Assembly (NCBI GenBank): GCA_949358305.1
Contig: OX442316.1
Coordinates: 2,356,001-2,420,000, forward strand
Direction of reading: 5' to 3'
Length of the DNA stretch: 64,000 bases
Source of the DNA: Strigamia acuminata
Lineage: Eukaryota; Arthropoda; Chilopoda; Geophilomorpha; Linotaeniidae
Below, piece after piece: positions 1 to 9,256 of the stretch (its first letter is position 1; every line of letters starts with the position of its first letter). The translations under genes and the position numbers were made by a program. The notes below the pieces were generated by a model. That model was not told where the DNA came from. It searched no databases and saw nothing but the letters and a program-made list of their open reading frames with translations.

Positions 1-2907
1 TGTGGAAGGAACAAGCACTCGTTGAACTCAATGCAGCGATTTTGTACAGTTACCGAGTAAGTTAATATTGCCAAAACGTTGCTTACCGTCTAATTAGTGT
101 TGTCTTAGCATTGTCTAACCAGCAATATTTCCTTTGTTAGGAAGCCGGAGTGTCTATTTTAGATCACCATTCAGCTTCTGAACTCTTCTTGGCCTTCTTC
201 AACAAAGAGCAAAAGCTTCGTGGAGGATGTCCAGGAGACTGGCGAAAACTCGTGCCAACGATAAGCAGCAGCATTCTTCTGATATACCACCAAGAAATGC
301 TCACCTACAATCTAACGCCAGCTTTCGGATTGTCTGCCGAAGCGTGGAAGACCCACAAATGGCAAAACAAGCCGGTAGATGCCAATGGAAGAGCAGTTAA
401 ACTGAGCTTCAGGAGTGTGGCTAGATCCGTTCGATGGTTGGTCAGACCGATGTTGAAAAGAAGCCGCGTCACGGTCTTGTACGCTTCGGAAACAGGAAGA
501 TCGGAGTCGTTTGCCGAGAAACTAGCCGCTATGTTTGGATCCACTTTCAGAGCAGAGTTGAAGTGCATGCATGATTATGATTTGTCTCTTTTGGGACAGA
601 AAGAGCAACTCTTGCTCGTAGTTACCAGCACCTTTGGAAATGGTGGTTCGCCAGAAAATGGAAAGGTAAGAGAATATGGGTGCAATAGACAAGAAGCAAT
701 GTTTAATATTTTGTTCCCTGATTAGAAATTCTTTTCACGGCTGAAGAAAGTTTGCTCTTCTCTCGACGCCAATAACAACAATTCCATGTGCGATAAAGAA
801 ATCCGCAATCTCAAGTATGTATTAGAGGGTAACCCGAATCGATGGAACATCACGACTAAAATTCTTTACCATTACAGGTTCTCGGTGTTTGCCTTGGGTT
901 CAAGCGCCTACCCCGACTTCTGTCAATTTGGCTACTTTTGTCACGACAGTCTGGCCGCACTTGGAAGCGAGGCAATCCTCCCGGTGACAACTGCTGATGA
1001 ACTCAAAGGCCAAGACAAAGCCTTCTTAGAATGGACTCGCAAGTTATTTCCAGTAAGTTCCTTCTTGCATACTTTGAAGAGAACATTTTGTTCAATTCTT
1101 TATTTTTTAGGTTACTTGCACAGCATTCGGTGTAGACATTGGTGACAAAGATGCCTTCACGAGCTGTCTAGAATCCGATCTGGAATGGAAAGCCGAAAAC
1201 AGACGCCTAAACCCTGTTAATCCGGCTTCCGCTGTCAAGGATGTTTTCATGGGTAAGTCATTTGATTTTATCACCAATTTGGCAAAATTAACAAACATAT
1301 CTGCACTTGATTCCAGCTCTCTCCAAAACTCACAATCGTCAAATCAATCGCAGTGAACTGCTGGATAGAGACGATCTGCAGGCTTATCGCTCGAGCCGCA
1401 AGACTACGTTCGTAAAACTCAGTTCCAGCCAGAGGCACGAACCTGGAGACCATGTGGCCATTTTTCCAACTAATCCCAAAAGATTAGTGCGCGAGTTACT
1501 GGCCCGGCTTAATGTACTAGAGGATGCAAACTCAACCTTTCAAGTTCAGAAACGCGTTCAAGACGGATGGCAACCGGCAAACCGTCTACCGGCATGTTCG
1601 TTAACAATGGCATTCACCAACTTATTGGACATAAGTGGTTGTCCTGACCAACAATTCCTGGATGAATTAAGCAAATTCACAAATGATGAAAATGATCTGA
1701 AGAAATTGCAGCTCTTGGCTATGGTAATACAAATTTTTCTTACTATATAAGAAACGCGGCTGATATTTATTGTTCTTCTGGTGTACAGGATGAAATGGAA
1801 CACAACAAATGGAGAAACGAAAAACTTCCAAATGTACTTGATGTGTTGAAGGAATTTCCGTCCTTGAAACCCGATTGTACCTTCCTTCTGGAACGGCTTC
1901 CAATCTTGCAACCACGACTCTACTCCATCAGCAATTCCCTCGCTTTCGCACCCAACAAAATCCACTTGACAGTTGGTGTGGTCATCACCAACAGCAAAGG
2001 TAAAGCAATAATCTACAGGCTAGTATAAGGCAATGTCAGAAACCAAAAGGCAAATCCCAGAGGCCGTTCACAAAAAGCCGTATGCCAAAGGCTACATGGC
2101 AAAAGCTGTTCACCAAAAACAATATGCCCAGTAGTGATACAGCTCAATGAGTTTTCACTTTAAGCGGATACAATAAATAATTTGCAATTATGGTGCACAT
2201 CTTTAGAGCTTGATAGACTGTTTTCATGGATCCATCTAATCATCATTTCTTCTATTAACAGATGGAACTTGCAGCAATTCAGGACTTTGCTCAAATTTCT
2301 TGAACGATATACCATTGGGTAGCAAAATTCCATATTTTGTAAGACAAGCTGCCCATTTCCATTTGCCCACAAACCCATCAACTCCAGTGCTGATGGTGGG
2401 AGCAGGCACCGGGCTCGCTCCGTTCCGCGGGTTTTGGCAACAACGACAAGTCGAGATGCAGAAGAACGCTGGCAAAGTCTTCGGAGCGATGAAGTTGTAT
2501 TTTGGCTGCAGACATCCAGCCGCTGATCATCTCTTCTACGATGAAACTCAACTCCTTTTCCAGCGAGGTGTTTTGTCTTCGATTGAGACCGCTTATTCCA
2601 GATGGAATACCAGTCACAAGGTAAACACTGTCTTAAATCATAACATGCCTTTTACTCATGAACTTTGTTTAATTCCTATTAGACTTATGTGCAACATTTG
2701 TTGTCAAGAGATGCTGACCAAGTTGTACAGCATATTCAAGACGGAGGGCACATCTATATTTGTGGAGACGCGGTCATGGCGGCAGATGTGAGAGCTGTTC
2801 TCGAACGGGTACTGAAGCAACGAAGCGCTACAACTATGCAAGAATTGAAGGAATCCGAAAGGATACATGAAGATATTTTTATAAATGTTGGCAAACGCAG
2901 CTTCTAA
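1..2907 (+). CDS. Nitric oxide synthase, copy A (3' part; 5' exons outside the window)
   Basis: Spliced gene entered inside an oxygenase-domain exon. Exons read in phase: 1-56, 141-665, 726-814, 878-1052, 1111-1252, 1317-1723, 1789-1999, 2262-2620, 2683-2907, all with GT/AG borders. In order they give the end of the oxygenase domain (DHH, RGGCPGDW, YHQEML), a basic amphipathic calmodulin-type helix, the FMN domain (YASETGRS, TSTFGNG), the FAD domain (RLYSIS) and the NADPH domain (GAGTGLAPFRGFW, GGHIYICGDAVMAADV, HEDIF). The protein stops soon after HEDIF, so the long C-terminal tail of vertebrate constitutive NOS is missing. The pterin-stacking Trp expected after CPxDW is Lys here. The heme-ligand exon lies outside the window, so activity of this copy cannot be judged. 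Exons 12-13 (2262-2907) are almost identical to copy B; earlier exons differ by roughly 2 percent. Confidence 0.93.
815..877 (+). other. Stop-free in-frame intron in NOS copy A
   Basis: A 63-bp segment starting GTATGT and ending TTACAG. It is a multiple of three with no stop, so the flanking exons form one open frame with it. Family alignment supports removal: the joined text reads NLKFSVFALG, matching the NOS consensus around FSVFxLG, while retention adds 21 unrelated residues. The same intron lies at 27142-27204 in copy B. Confidence 0.8.
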
Positions 2908-2973
2908 GGGCACTACTTCAGCTAAGCTTTATCAAGATGCAGTTATTTATATATCCTATGTATACGATTCCTC

Positions 2974-2979
2974 AATAAA
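2974..2979 (+). terminator. Poly(A) signal of NOS copy A
   Basis: AATAAA 67 bp after the stop codon, kept in copy B at 31673-31678. Confidence 0.7.
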
Positions 2980-2984
2980 CTTAA

Positions 2985-4900
2985 TTCTTAGATTACATAA
3001 CCACTTTTGGTCTTTCTTTTGTCTAATCTACAGAAATTAATCTCATTTTACTTAATTCATACAACCACACCTGGCGCGATGACAAATGGGGCGCATTAAT
3101 GTGCCCAAACGACACCGACAAGCACTGAAAACAATGACCAACAAAGCATTTAAACTCCAAAGATAGTTTAAATTGATAGTTTAAATTTAGATTGATATAA
3201 ATTTTTGAAATTATGAAAAAGAAAATTAGTTCCAATATTCTTTTTCTTTTCTTTTCTCTTTTATGGAGAAATTAAAATTTATTTTTGGGATTATGATTGA
3301 TTTTAATTTGGAAAATCAAATTATCGATTTTGTCTAAGAAAAATTAATTATTACGGAGTAATTTTAATTTTTCTAAATATTTATATTTACAACCAACTGT
3401 CTTTTCCTTAGTTTAAGCACTCTTCAGCACTAAAAACTCCTTTTCAGACGATTTTAAATAAGCGCTGAAGCGATTACTCATGTGATTGGTCCGCATAGGT
3501 CACGTGATAATCACTTCAGCGCAATAATCGTCACAAACGTCATAATCACTTCAGCGTGGGAACAATTGTTGTGAGCATGTTGCAATTCATTCTCGTAATG
3601 TTTTTCCAGTTGGCACAGCAACAGTCACGTGTTCTGCCTTCCATTTCATCCGTTCGTTCTGTTCGTTCTTCTCGGATTTTGGCGTTTTCTGTTCTGTTGG
3701 TATTTGTCATTCGTTTTCCATTTGAATTTATCGAGGATGCACAGGCAAGGAAACTGGATCAAGACAGGGTTTTGAGTGATGATTTGATATTTCGTTTCCT
3801 TATTTCTTCCCGTCTCAGAAATGTTCGGGTTTGGATTGCATTTTAGGCCTAATGTTAATTTGAATTGAAAAGAATATATTTGTAAGTTTGCTTTGAGTGT
3901 ACAATGGGCTCAACATTTATATTTATTTTCTCATGTTTGGTGATTTATCTAAAAACAAAGCATCTTGAATTGAATATTGAATATTTGGTGCTAACAAATC
4001 CGAGTAGGTCCACTCAGTTTTTCACCTTTTCATCTACCGCCTTTTTGCACTACACGTGTCTGTCATGTTGGATACATGGTTAGCATTTTTTATCATTCCT
4101 TATCAATCTGGTGAAAAAGTGATATTAAGTATGTGACGCTTTTCCTTTCCGTTGGCATAGCAACAGTTAGGACTTAGGAGTTTGTGTTCGTTCCATTCCG
4201 CCTTCCGCCCGTCGATGTTTCGCTTCAGCATTCCATTCGTTTTTGAATCGTGTTTGTCAAGAATCTTGTCATGCCTGACCACAGAATTGGATCAAGATTG
4301 GGTTTTGAATCGAATTTCGTTAATTTCGTTAATTTCTCTCGAAATTGTCGAGGAATTGCCATTAGGGTTAGCATTTACTGTTAGCCTGTTTGATTTAAAT
4401 TGATAAATTGATGCATTAGAGATATAAAACGAAAAGAAATGCATACTTGTCACTCCAGAATTGAGCTGATGCACTGTAGCATTTAAAATTCGTATCAATT
4501 TGAGAAGAGAATTTAATTTCTTATCATTTTGGTTTTTATAATTTGCTATTTTGTTTTTAAATTACTAAAACATTTGGCTTAGGTTGGAAATGTCCTTTCG
4601 ATCTAGTTCCTTCCATATCTGCTCTTTATCTTGTTTCTCGGCTTGGCTGTAAATTTGTTTGAGATGTCCTTGAATGGAATTGATATTTGATCTATTATTC
4701 CCTTACTTTTGGCACTGATGAAACTAGGTCGCCATATCGCTGTCTCTTATTTTCTTTTCTGCCACTGCTATCCCAACACTTTTTTTAGTCTCTTATTGTG
4801 CTTTTTTTAGTCATTTTTAAATGTGTATCGAACGACCACAGGGTATCCGTTAAACTAAATATTTGCACATTGTAGGGATCCTGACTCTTATTTCTAAAAT
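2985..4900. other. AT-rich stretch downstream of NOS copy A, no gene recognised
   Basis: Open frames here are short and show no family signature. It holds the hairpin repeat at 3462-3522. In unit 2 the matching sequence (43615-44129 and 49928-51180) is split by a P-type transposon, whose empty target site is seen here at 3649-3656 (TCCGTTCG). The copia target CAAAC is intact here at 3106-3110. Confidence 0.6.
3462..3522. repeat. Hairpin repeat (GCGCTGAAG motif)
   Basis: GCGCTGAAGCGATTA is followed about 30 bp later by its near-perfect inverse (TAATCACTTCAGCGC), with a further copy of TAATCACTTCAGCG at 3543-3556. It may be the remnant of a short inverted-repeat element. Also present in unit 2 near 43967-44060. 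Confidence 0.55.
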
Positions 4901-4934
4901 TATGCTCTAATAAAATAAAAGCTCAAAATCACTG

Positions 4935-5620
4935 AGAGATGGCGTACGCTAGGAGCAAAAAAAATCCCAATGTAATGAGCTGCAGCACAAACGACAATAT
5001 AGACAATATAATATGGCACAGTTGTTAATTAGTTGTTTAACTGCTTCATTTTGTACATTTTGCCATGTAGTTGGGCTGTCTTAGCCTGTGAGCATTGTTG
5101 TCGTGTTTAGCTCTGATCCTCTCTGGAATTTCTCTTTGATCCGTTAGACTGGCTGTCATATTTCTCTATATTCCTCATTGCTTAGTTAAAAAGGACATTA
5201 TTTTTCCACATAAAAGGGCTTTTTAGAAGATTAAAGTTGCTCTTTTCAATTACTAGATTATTTGGCAGCGAATATTCGGTACTTGCTTATTTGGCGTTTT
5301 TGGGATTTGGTGCTATTCTATTTATTTGTTAAAAAAAACTAAGCCTTTTACTGCATGCACTATTCTTATAATCATGTTCTATTCCTCCTTTGACCTTGAC
5401 TGTCATATGAGCATTCTAATAGTAGTATGTCTGCCGCTGCGTTGGCCTAGAAAAAAACTTCGAGATGGCGTTCGCTAGGAGCAAAAAAATCCCAATGTAA
5501 TAACTGCAGCACAAACGACAATATAGACAATATAATATACGATATCTTCTTACGGCACAGTTGTTAATTAGTTGTTGAACTGCCTGTATATTGTTACGCG
5601 GTGGAAAACACACCGTTAAC
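4935..5620 (-). pseudogene. Decayed modules of the small-gene family
   Basis: Two minus-strand fragments resemble pieces of the neighbouring small genes. Each has a segment like QAVQQLINNCA ending at a GTAAGAA-like donor, then a stretch like ITLGFFLLLANAIS. In the fragment near 5460-5500 the T run before the CTCCTAG stretch is 7 long, against 8 in the open copy at 7920-8150, which shifts the frame. No complete gene can be built here. Confidence 0.4.
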
Positions 5621-5625
5621 CGGTT

Positions 5626-6017
5626 GCTGATGCGAAATGAAATGACAAAAATTCCAAATACAGTTTGATCAGACTTTTATTCGTCATAAATTTTATTACA
5701 AACATATTGGCTTTACGCGAAAGCCGTTACGTTCGTAATAAGCTTGTGCGGCTGAGGATAATTAACTTAGTTTTGGGAGTTTTCTGGTGCGAATTAATTC
5801 GTCGAGCCTTTCTAGCACAATTTCGGCATCTGCATCACGACATATATCGCTAAACTGAACAAAAAAAAGGTTTTGTATAAATAGACAATATAATACTAGT
5901 ATATCTTCTTACTGCCGGGTCGTGAATGAGTCGTTGAACTGCCTCATTTTGGACAACTTCACTCTCTCTTCGATTTTGAAAGTTACATTCTAATATAAAC
6001 GCATCCGCTTCATCGGT
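5626..6017. repeat. Direct repeat shared with 7056-7443
   Basis: About 390 bp spanning the 3' exon, the intron and the EADA motif of members a and b, from GCTGATGCGAAATGAAATG to the end of the TDEADA coding segment. This is local gene duplication inside the cluster. Confidence 0.8.
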
Positions 6018-6110
6018 ATGCTTCTTTGGACAAATTGGTAGAACTATCTTTTGAAGAATACTGTCGATACTACGTAAACAGCTCCTTTGTCGAAAGGTTT
6101 TTGTGGTCAT
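5762..6110 (-). CDS. Small two-exon gene, unknown family (member a)
   Basis: Exon 1 runs 6110-5913 and exon 2 runs 5854-5762, read on the minus strand. The 58-bp intron begins GTAAGAAG and ends TTGTTCAG, and the join is in phase, giving about 96 residues from the first ATG. Exon 1 holds a motif TDEADAFILECNFQN followed by VQNEAVQRLIHDPA. Exon 2 begins FSDICRDADAEIV and ends PKLS before TAA. A minus-strand AATAAA lies at 5676-5681. The true 5' end is uncertain: an open frame at 6411-6070 (Ala-rich, beginning MGYIEAIKNY) may be an upstream exon, and a pyrimidine-rich AG acceptor lies just before this ATG. Family not recognised. The repeated motif set in neighbouring members and the in-phase splice argue that it is or was coding. 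Confidence 0.45.
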
Positions 6111-6411
6111 AAATCCACACTAGGAGGACAAAATTTGCGTTATGCTGACGGATCATGGCGGCTGTTGGTCTTTTCTGTTTGGAAGGTGCGGCATTTTCTG
6201 CCGCCGGACCTGCCGTAAAAACGTAAAAGTTGTTTGTTACTGAAACCGCAGCTCCAATGGGTGCTGGCGAAACTGCAGCTTCAATGAGTGCTGGCGAAAT
6301 CGCAGCTTCATTTTTTGGCCACAGTAATGCTGCTTTTTTCGTGAAGTAATTCCCGACAAACAAATAGGCGATTGGCGAAACGTAGTTCTTGATAGCTTCG
6401 ATATATCCCAT
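6070..6411 (-). CDS. Ala-rich open frame, possible 5' exon of member a
   Basis: A 113-codon frame starting with ATG. Its N-terminal half has a hydrophobic stretch (NYVSPIAYLFVGNYF) followed by a duplicated AA(V/I)SPA(P/L)I unit. Its end overlaps the start of member a in another frame, which suggests splicing between them. A matching frame of equal length is in unit 2 (52321-52662). No known family recognised. Confidence 0.3.
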   Translation of the reverse strand: MGYIEAIKNYVSPIAYLFVGNYFTKKAALLWPKNEAAISPALIEAAVSPAPIGAAVSVTNNFYVFTAGPAAENAAPSKQKRPTAAMIRQHNANFVLLVWIYDHKNLSTKELFT

Positions 6412-6431
6412 GGTAGAACTATCTTTTGGAA

Positions 6432-6923
6432 TTAACTAAGTGCTGAAGCCTTGGTACCAGCAATTTCGGATGCTCGACATCGCGAAACTAAACAAAAAAG
6501 TTTTTATACAAATAGACAATATAATATCTTATAATTCTTACCTTCAACCTGTAAATAAGTCGTTTGATTTCGCGAGTGAGCGCTGCTGGACAGTCCTTTA
6601 TTGTCAAAATTACACTGCAGCAGAATGGCATCAGCTTTAATGAAGAAAAAAGCGTCATTATTCCTGCGGTTGCAGATGATAGTTGCGGTCGGAAACCTAG
6701 CCAATCGAGCCTGTGTGGTCAGAAACCCCCGTGTGGTCCGAAATTGAGCAGTCGAGGTAGAAAATTGGGCGGTCGAGGTCGAAAATTGAGCAAATTGTGC
6801 GGGCGGAAACGCAGCAGTCGGCGGATACCCAGCAGTCGGCGGAGATCGATTCCAGATCTTCGTAAGTAATGACAAAAATAGCCAAACTCCGGCGCACACA
6901 CTTGCATAGACACCTCCTAACAT
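6432..6923 (-). CDS. Small two-exon gene with membrane segment and Pro/Ser/Thr repeats (member c)
   Basis: Exon 1 is 6923-6542 and exon 2 is 6487-6432 on the minus strand. The intron (GTAAGAAT to TTGTTTAG) joins in phase, giving about 145 residues. The N-terminus has a hydrophobic segment (GVYASVCAGVWLFLSLL), then PPTAGYPPTAAFPP and repeats of STSTAQF, then KADAILLQCNFDNKG, a variant of the EADAFILECNFQN motif of its neighbours, ending ALS before TAA. Between the two duplicated copies the repeat number changes from two to three while a separate 18-bp difference is also in frame, so phase is kept (382 versus 385 bp in exon 1). That is the best evidence that this frame is translated. Likely a single-pass membrane protein; function unknown. 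Confidence 0.45.
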
Positions 6924-7055
6924 GCAAGCCGCAATAGAAACTATTGCGGTCGTCGATATCCTTATTCACTCCATGTTCTCTTCTGAAATTCAAATGACTA
7001 TTAATCTCGTGAATCGTGACTAGGTGGTATTCGAATTTCGAATGTTATATATAAT

Positions 7056-7443
7056 GCTGATGCGAAATGAAATGACAAAAATTCCAAATACAGTTTGTTC
7101 AGACTTTTATTCGTCATAAATTTTATTACAAACACATGGCTTTACGCGAAAGCCGTTACGTTCGTAATAACCTTGTGCGGCTGAGGATAATAAACTTAGT
7201 TTTGGGAGTTTTTTGGTGCGAATTAATTCGTCCAGCCTTTCTAGCACCATTTCGGCATCTGCACGACATATATCGCTAAACTGAACAAAAAAAAAGTTTT
7301 GTATAAATAGACAATATAATACTAGTATATCTTCTTACTGCCGGGTCGTGAATGAGTCGTTGAATTGCCTCATTTTGGGCATCTGCACCCTCTCTTTTAT
7401 TTTGAAAGTTACATTCTAAGATAAACGCATCCGCTTCATCGGT
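7056..7443. repeat. Direct repeat shared with 5626-6017
   Basis: Second copy of the repeat described at 5626-6017, with scattered substitutions and small indels. Confidence 0.8.
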
Positions 7444-7560
7444 AAAAAGAAAAAAATTACTGCGGCTGTAGGTGAGCTCGAGTGGTCGAATAATTAGCTG
7501 TGGCCATCGAAAATGGTGCCGGGCGAGGGCGAATCGTGACCAGGTGGCATTCAAATCGAT
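7107..7560 (-). CDS. Small two-exon gene, unknown family (member b)
   Basis: Exon 1 ends at 7339 with the donor GTAAGAAG and carries TDEADAFILECNFQNKRE and QNEAIQRLIHDPA. Exon 2 (7280-7107) begins FSDICRADAEMVLERL. The TAA that ends member a reads TTA here, so the frame continues through AAQGYYERNGFRVKP to a stop 28 codons later. The open frame upstream of exon 1 extends to about 7791 without a clear ATG, so the start is unresolved. The unit 2 copy has a 5-bp difference just upstream of the motif, which breaks that upstream frame. Confidence 0.4.
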
Positions 7561-7919
7561 ATAAAAAACACAAACGATACTAAATGTTGTACCGACGTGA
7601 TTTGTAAACGAATGTGTAGTCTGACAGTCGCACTCCCCCTGAAGAGGCCCAATCGTCCCTTGATTGGACTTGCTCGTAAAAAGCACTTTATTTTGTGTCG
7701 TAATTTCACACATATTCTGATTAATTGAGGCGTAGAGATGGCGTACGCTGAGAGCAAAAAAAATCCCAATGTAATACTGTAGCTGTCGCACAAACGACCA
7801 GAATCTCGCTGGTGGGAGGGACCTGATTGGCTGTTAAAACCCACAGCAGATTGGCCGTTAAAACCCACAGCAGATTGGCCTGTTTCTATGCCTCATGATG
7901 TTGACGATGAGGAGTGAGC

Positions 7920-8150
7920 TCATGTGAATGTTTCGAAATAAGTCTGTAGTATTATTCCATCTGCTTCTGGACTAAATAGGGCGGCGTTGTTTGCACTCGC
8001 AATTGGTTTAGAAAAGAACTTAGAGATGGCGTTCGCTAGGAGCAAAAAAAATCCCAATGTAACAGCTGTAGCACAAACGACCAAAATCTTGCTGGTGGGA
8101 GACCTGCTTCTATGCCTCATGATGTTGACACAAAGTCCAACAATAAACAA
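7920..8150 (-). CDS. Small membrane-protein-like ORF (member d)
   Basis: A 76-codon open frame with a hydrophobic segment (ILVVCATAVTLGFFLLLAN) followed by SPEADGIILQTYFETF, a variant of the shared EADA motif. The hydrophobic stretch is also found in decayed form at 7740-7800, 5460-5520 and 4935-4990. An identical frame is in unit 2 (54165-54395). Whether this is a whole gene or one exon cannot be told. Confidence 0.35.
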   Translation of the reverse strand: MFIVGLCVNIMRHRSRSPTSKILVVCATAVTLGFFLLLANAISKFFSKPIASANNAALFSPEADGIILQTYFETFT

Positions 8151-8565
8151 CTACAACAACAATAATACTTATTCTAACAAACCATGACCTTTCCTTTCCT
8201 TTTTGGTTTCTCCAGCTAAAGGGTTTCTCTTAAATTTTTCTCTTTTTGCAGCCGGCTCACCATTGCTGGTGTAAGCATTCCACAGTCTTTCTAATTCATT
8301 CATTACTGGTATGTAATGATAATGGTGTTTCTCTAAAACAGCCAGTGCTTTGTACAAATCCAAAACTACTTTTCTATGGTTTTTTGAAAACTAATTCTGG
8401 ATTCAAAACGATTCTAAGTATTCCTGGATGGTAAGATGACTACAATATAAAGAAAAATTAAATTAAATATACTAAATGGAAAGGTCTCGCCTCTTATTGC
8501 TGTCACCTTCTTTTCTGCCACTGCTATCCCATTCTTGCTAAGCAGGTGTCCCAGAAACTCTACCT
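8151..8565. other. Flank between small-gene cluster and gypsy element, no gene recognised
   Basis: Only a 64-codon minus frame (8169-8363) of no recognised family. The stretch ends in the 4-bp gypsy target ACCT (8562-8565). Confidence 0.5.
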
Positions 8566-9177
8566 TGTCGTAACCTTGGTTCCGGTAAATAAACTTAACA
8601 CAATATCTTACAATAATAACCTTTTATTTCACACTTGTAATATAATACAAATATACTTAACAATGTTGTGGTCTCGGATCCTTGTCGGCGGATACGATTT
8701 GTTGCTGCACGGCAGTCTTACACGTGGCTTCTGTTGTCTAGGGTAATGGCGTCTGGCGAAACACGTGTTCGCAAACGCTTCGCTTCGGTAGATATTACTA
8801 TCGTAGCATGCTACGATAAATATCTGTGACTGTGGTTTATAGATGAATTTGGCAACGGGCATCGATCCTCTATCAATCCGTGGTGTTCGGCCTGAAAGGT
8901 GAGGTGGTGATGCTAATGTTGCTCTGGTATCTAAAAAGTGGGGGGTTTCCGGTCAGACACGGGTTTAAATACTGGCTGGACCGGAAATGACGTATTTGCC
9001 TAAATTCGGAGAATTATGCAAATTCATGACGTTGTCACGTCCGTCCCGCAGAAACGGTAAAACTAGTATAGCTAGTTTTTCCGTAATGATCTGACAATAT
9101 TTTATTATGAATACTAAAATCATTATTTATTGAATTATAAATTATTAAAACACTTTTGTGACCTCGTGGTCACCACA
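8566..9177 (-). repeat. Gypsy 1 3' LTR
   Basis: 612 bp, matching 19347-19959 apart from a few bases near the CTATCGTAG segment. Just inside it, the minus strand reads GAGGAGGGGACG, a polypurine tract next to the LTR. Confidence 0.93.
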
Positions 9178-9256
9178 CGTCCCCTCCTCAGCAATGTTGT
9201 TGGGGGATTTACAATAAAACAACAAACATTGCGAAAACTCAAAGTTAGATTTCACT

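Noticed and set aside
1-2907. Calling NOS copy A a pseudogene
   Set aside because: All visible exons are open and in phase and only the 5' exons are missing because of the window edge.
3556-3846. 96-codon plus-strand frame downstream of NOS copy A
   Set aside because: No domain or splice context, and its start is disrupted in unit 2 by sequence replacement and the P-element insertion without any sign of constraint.
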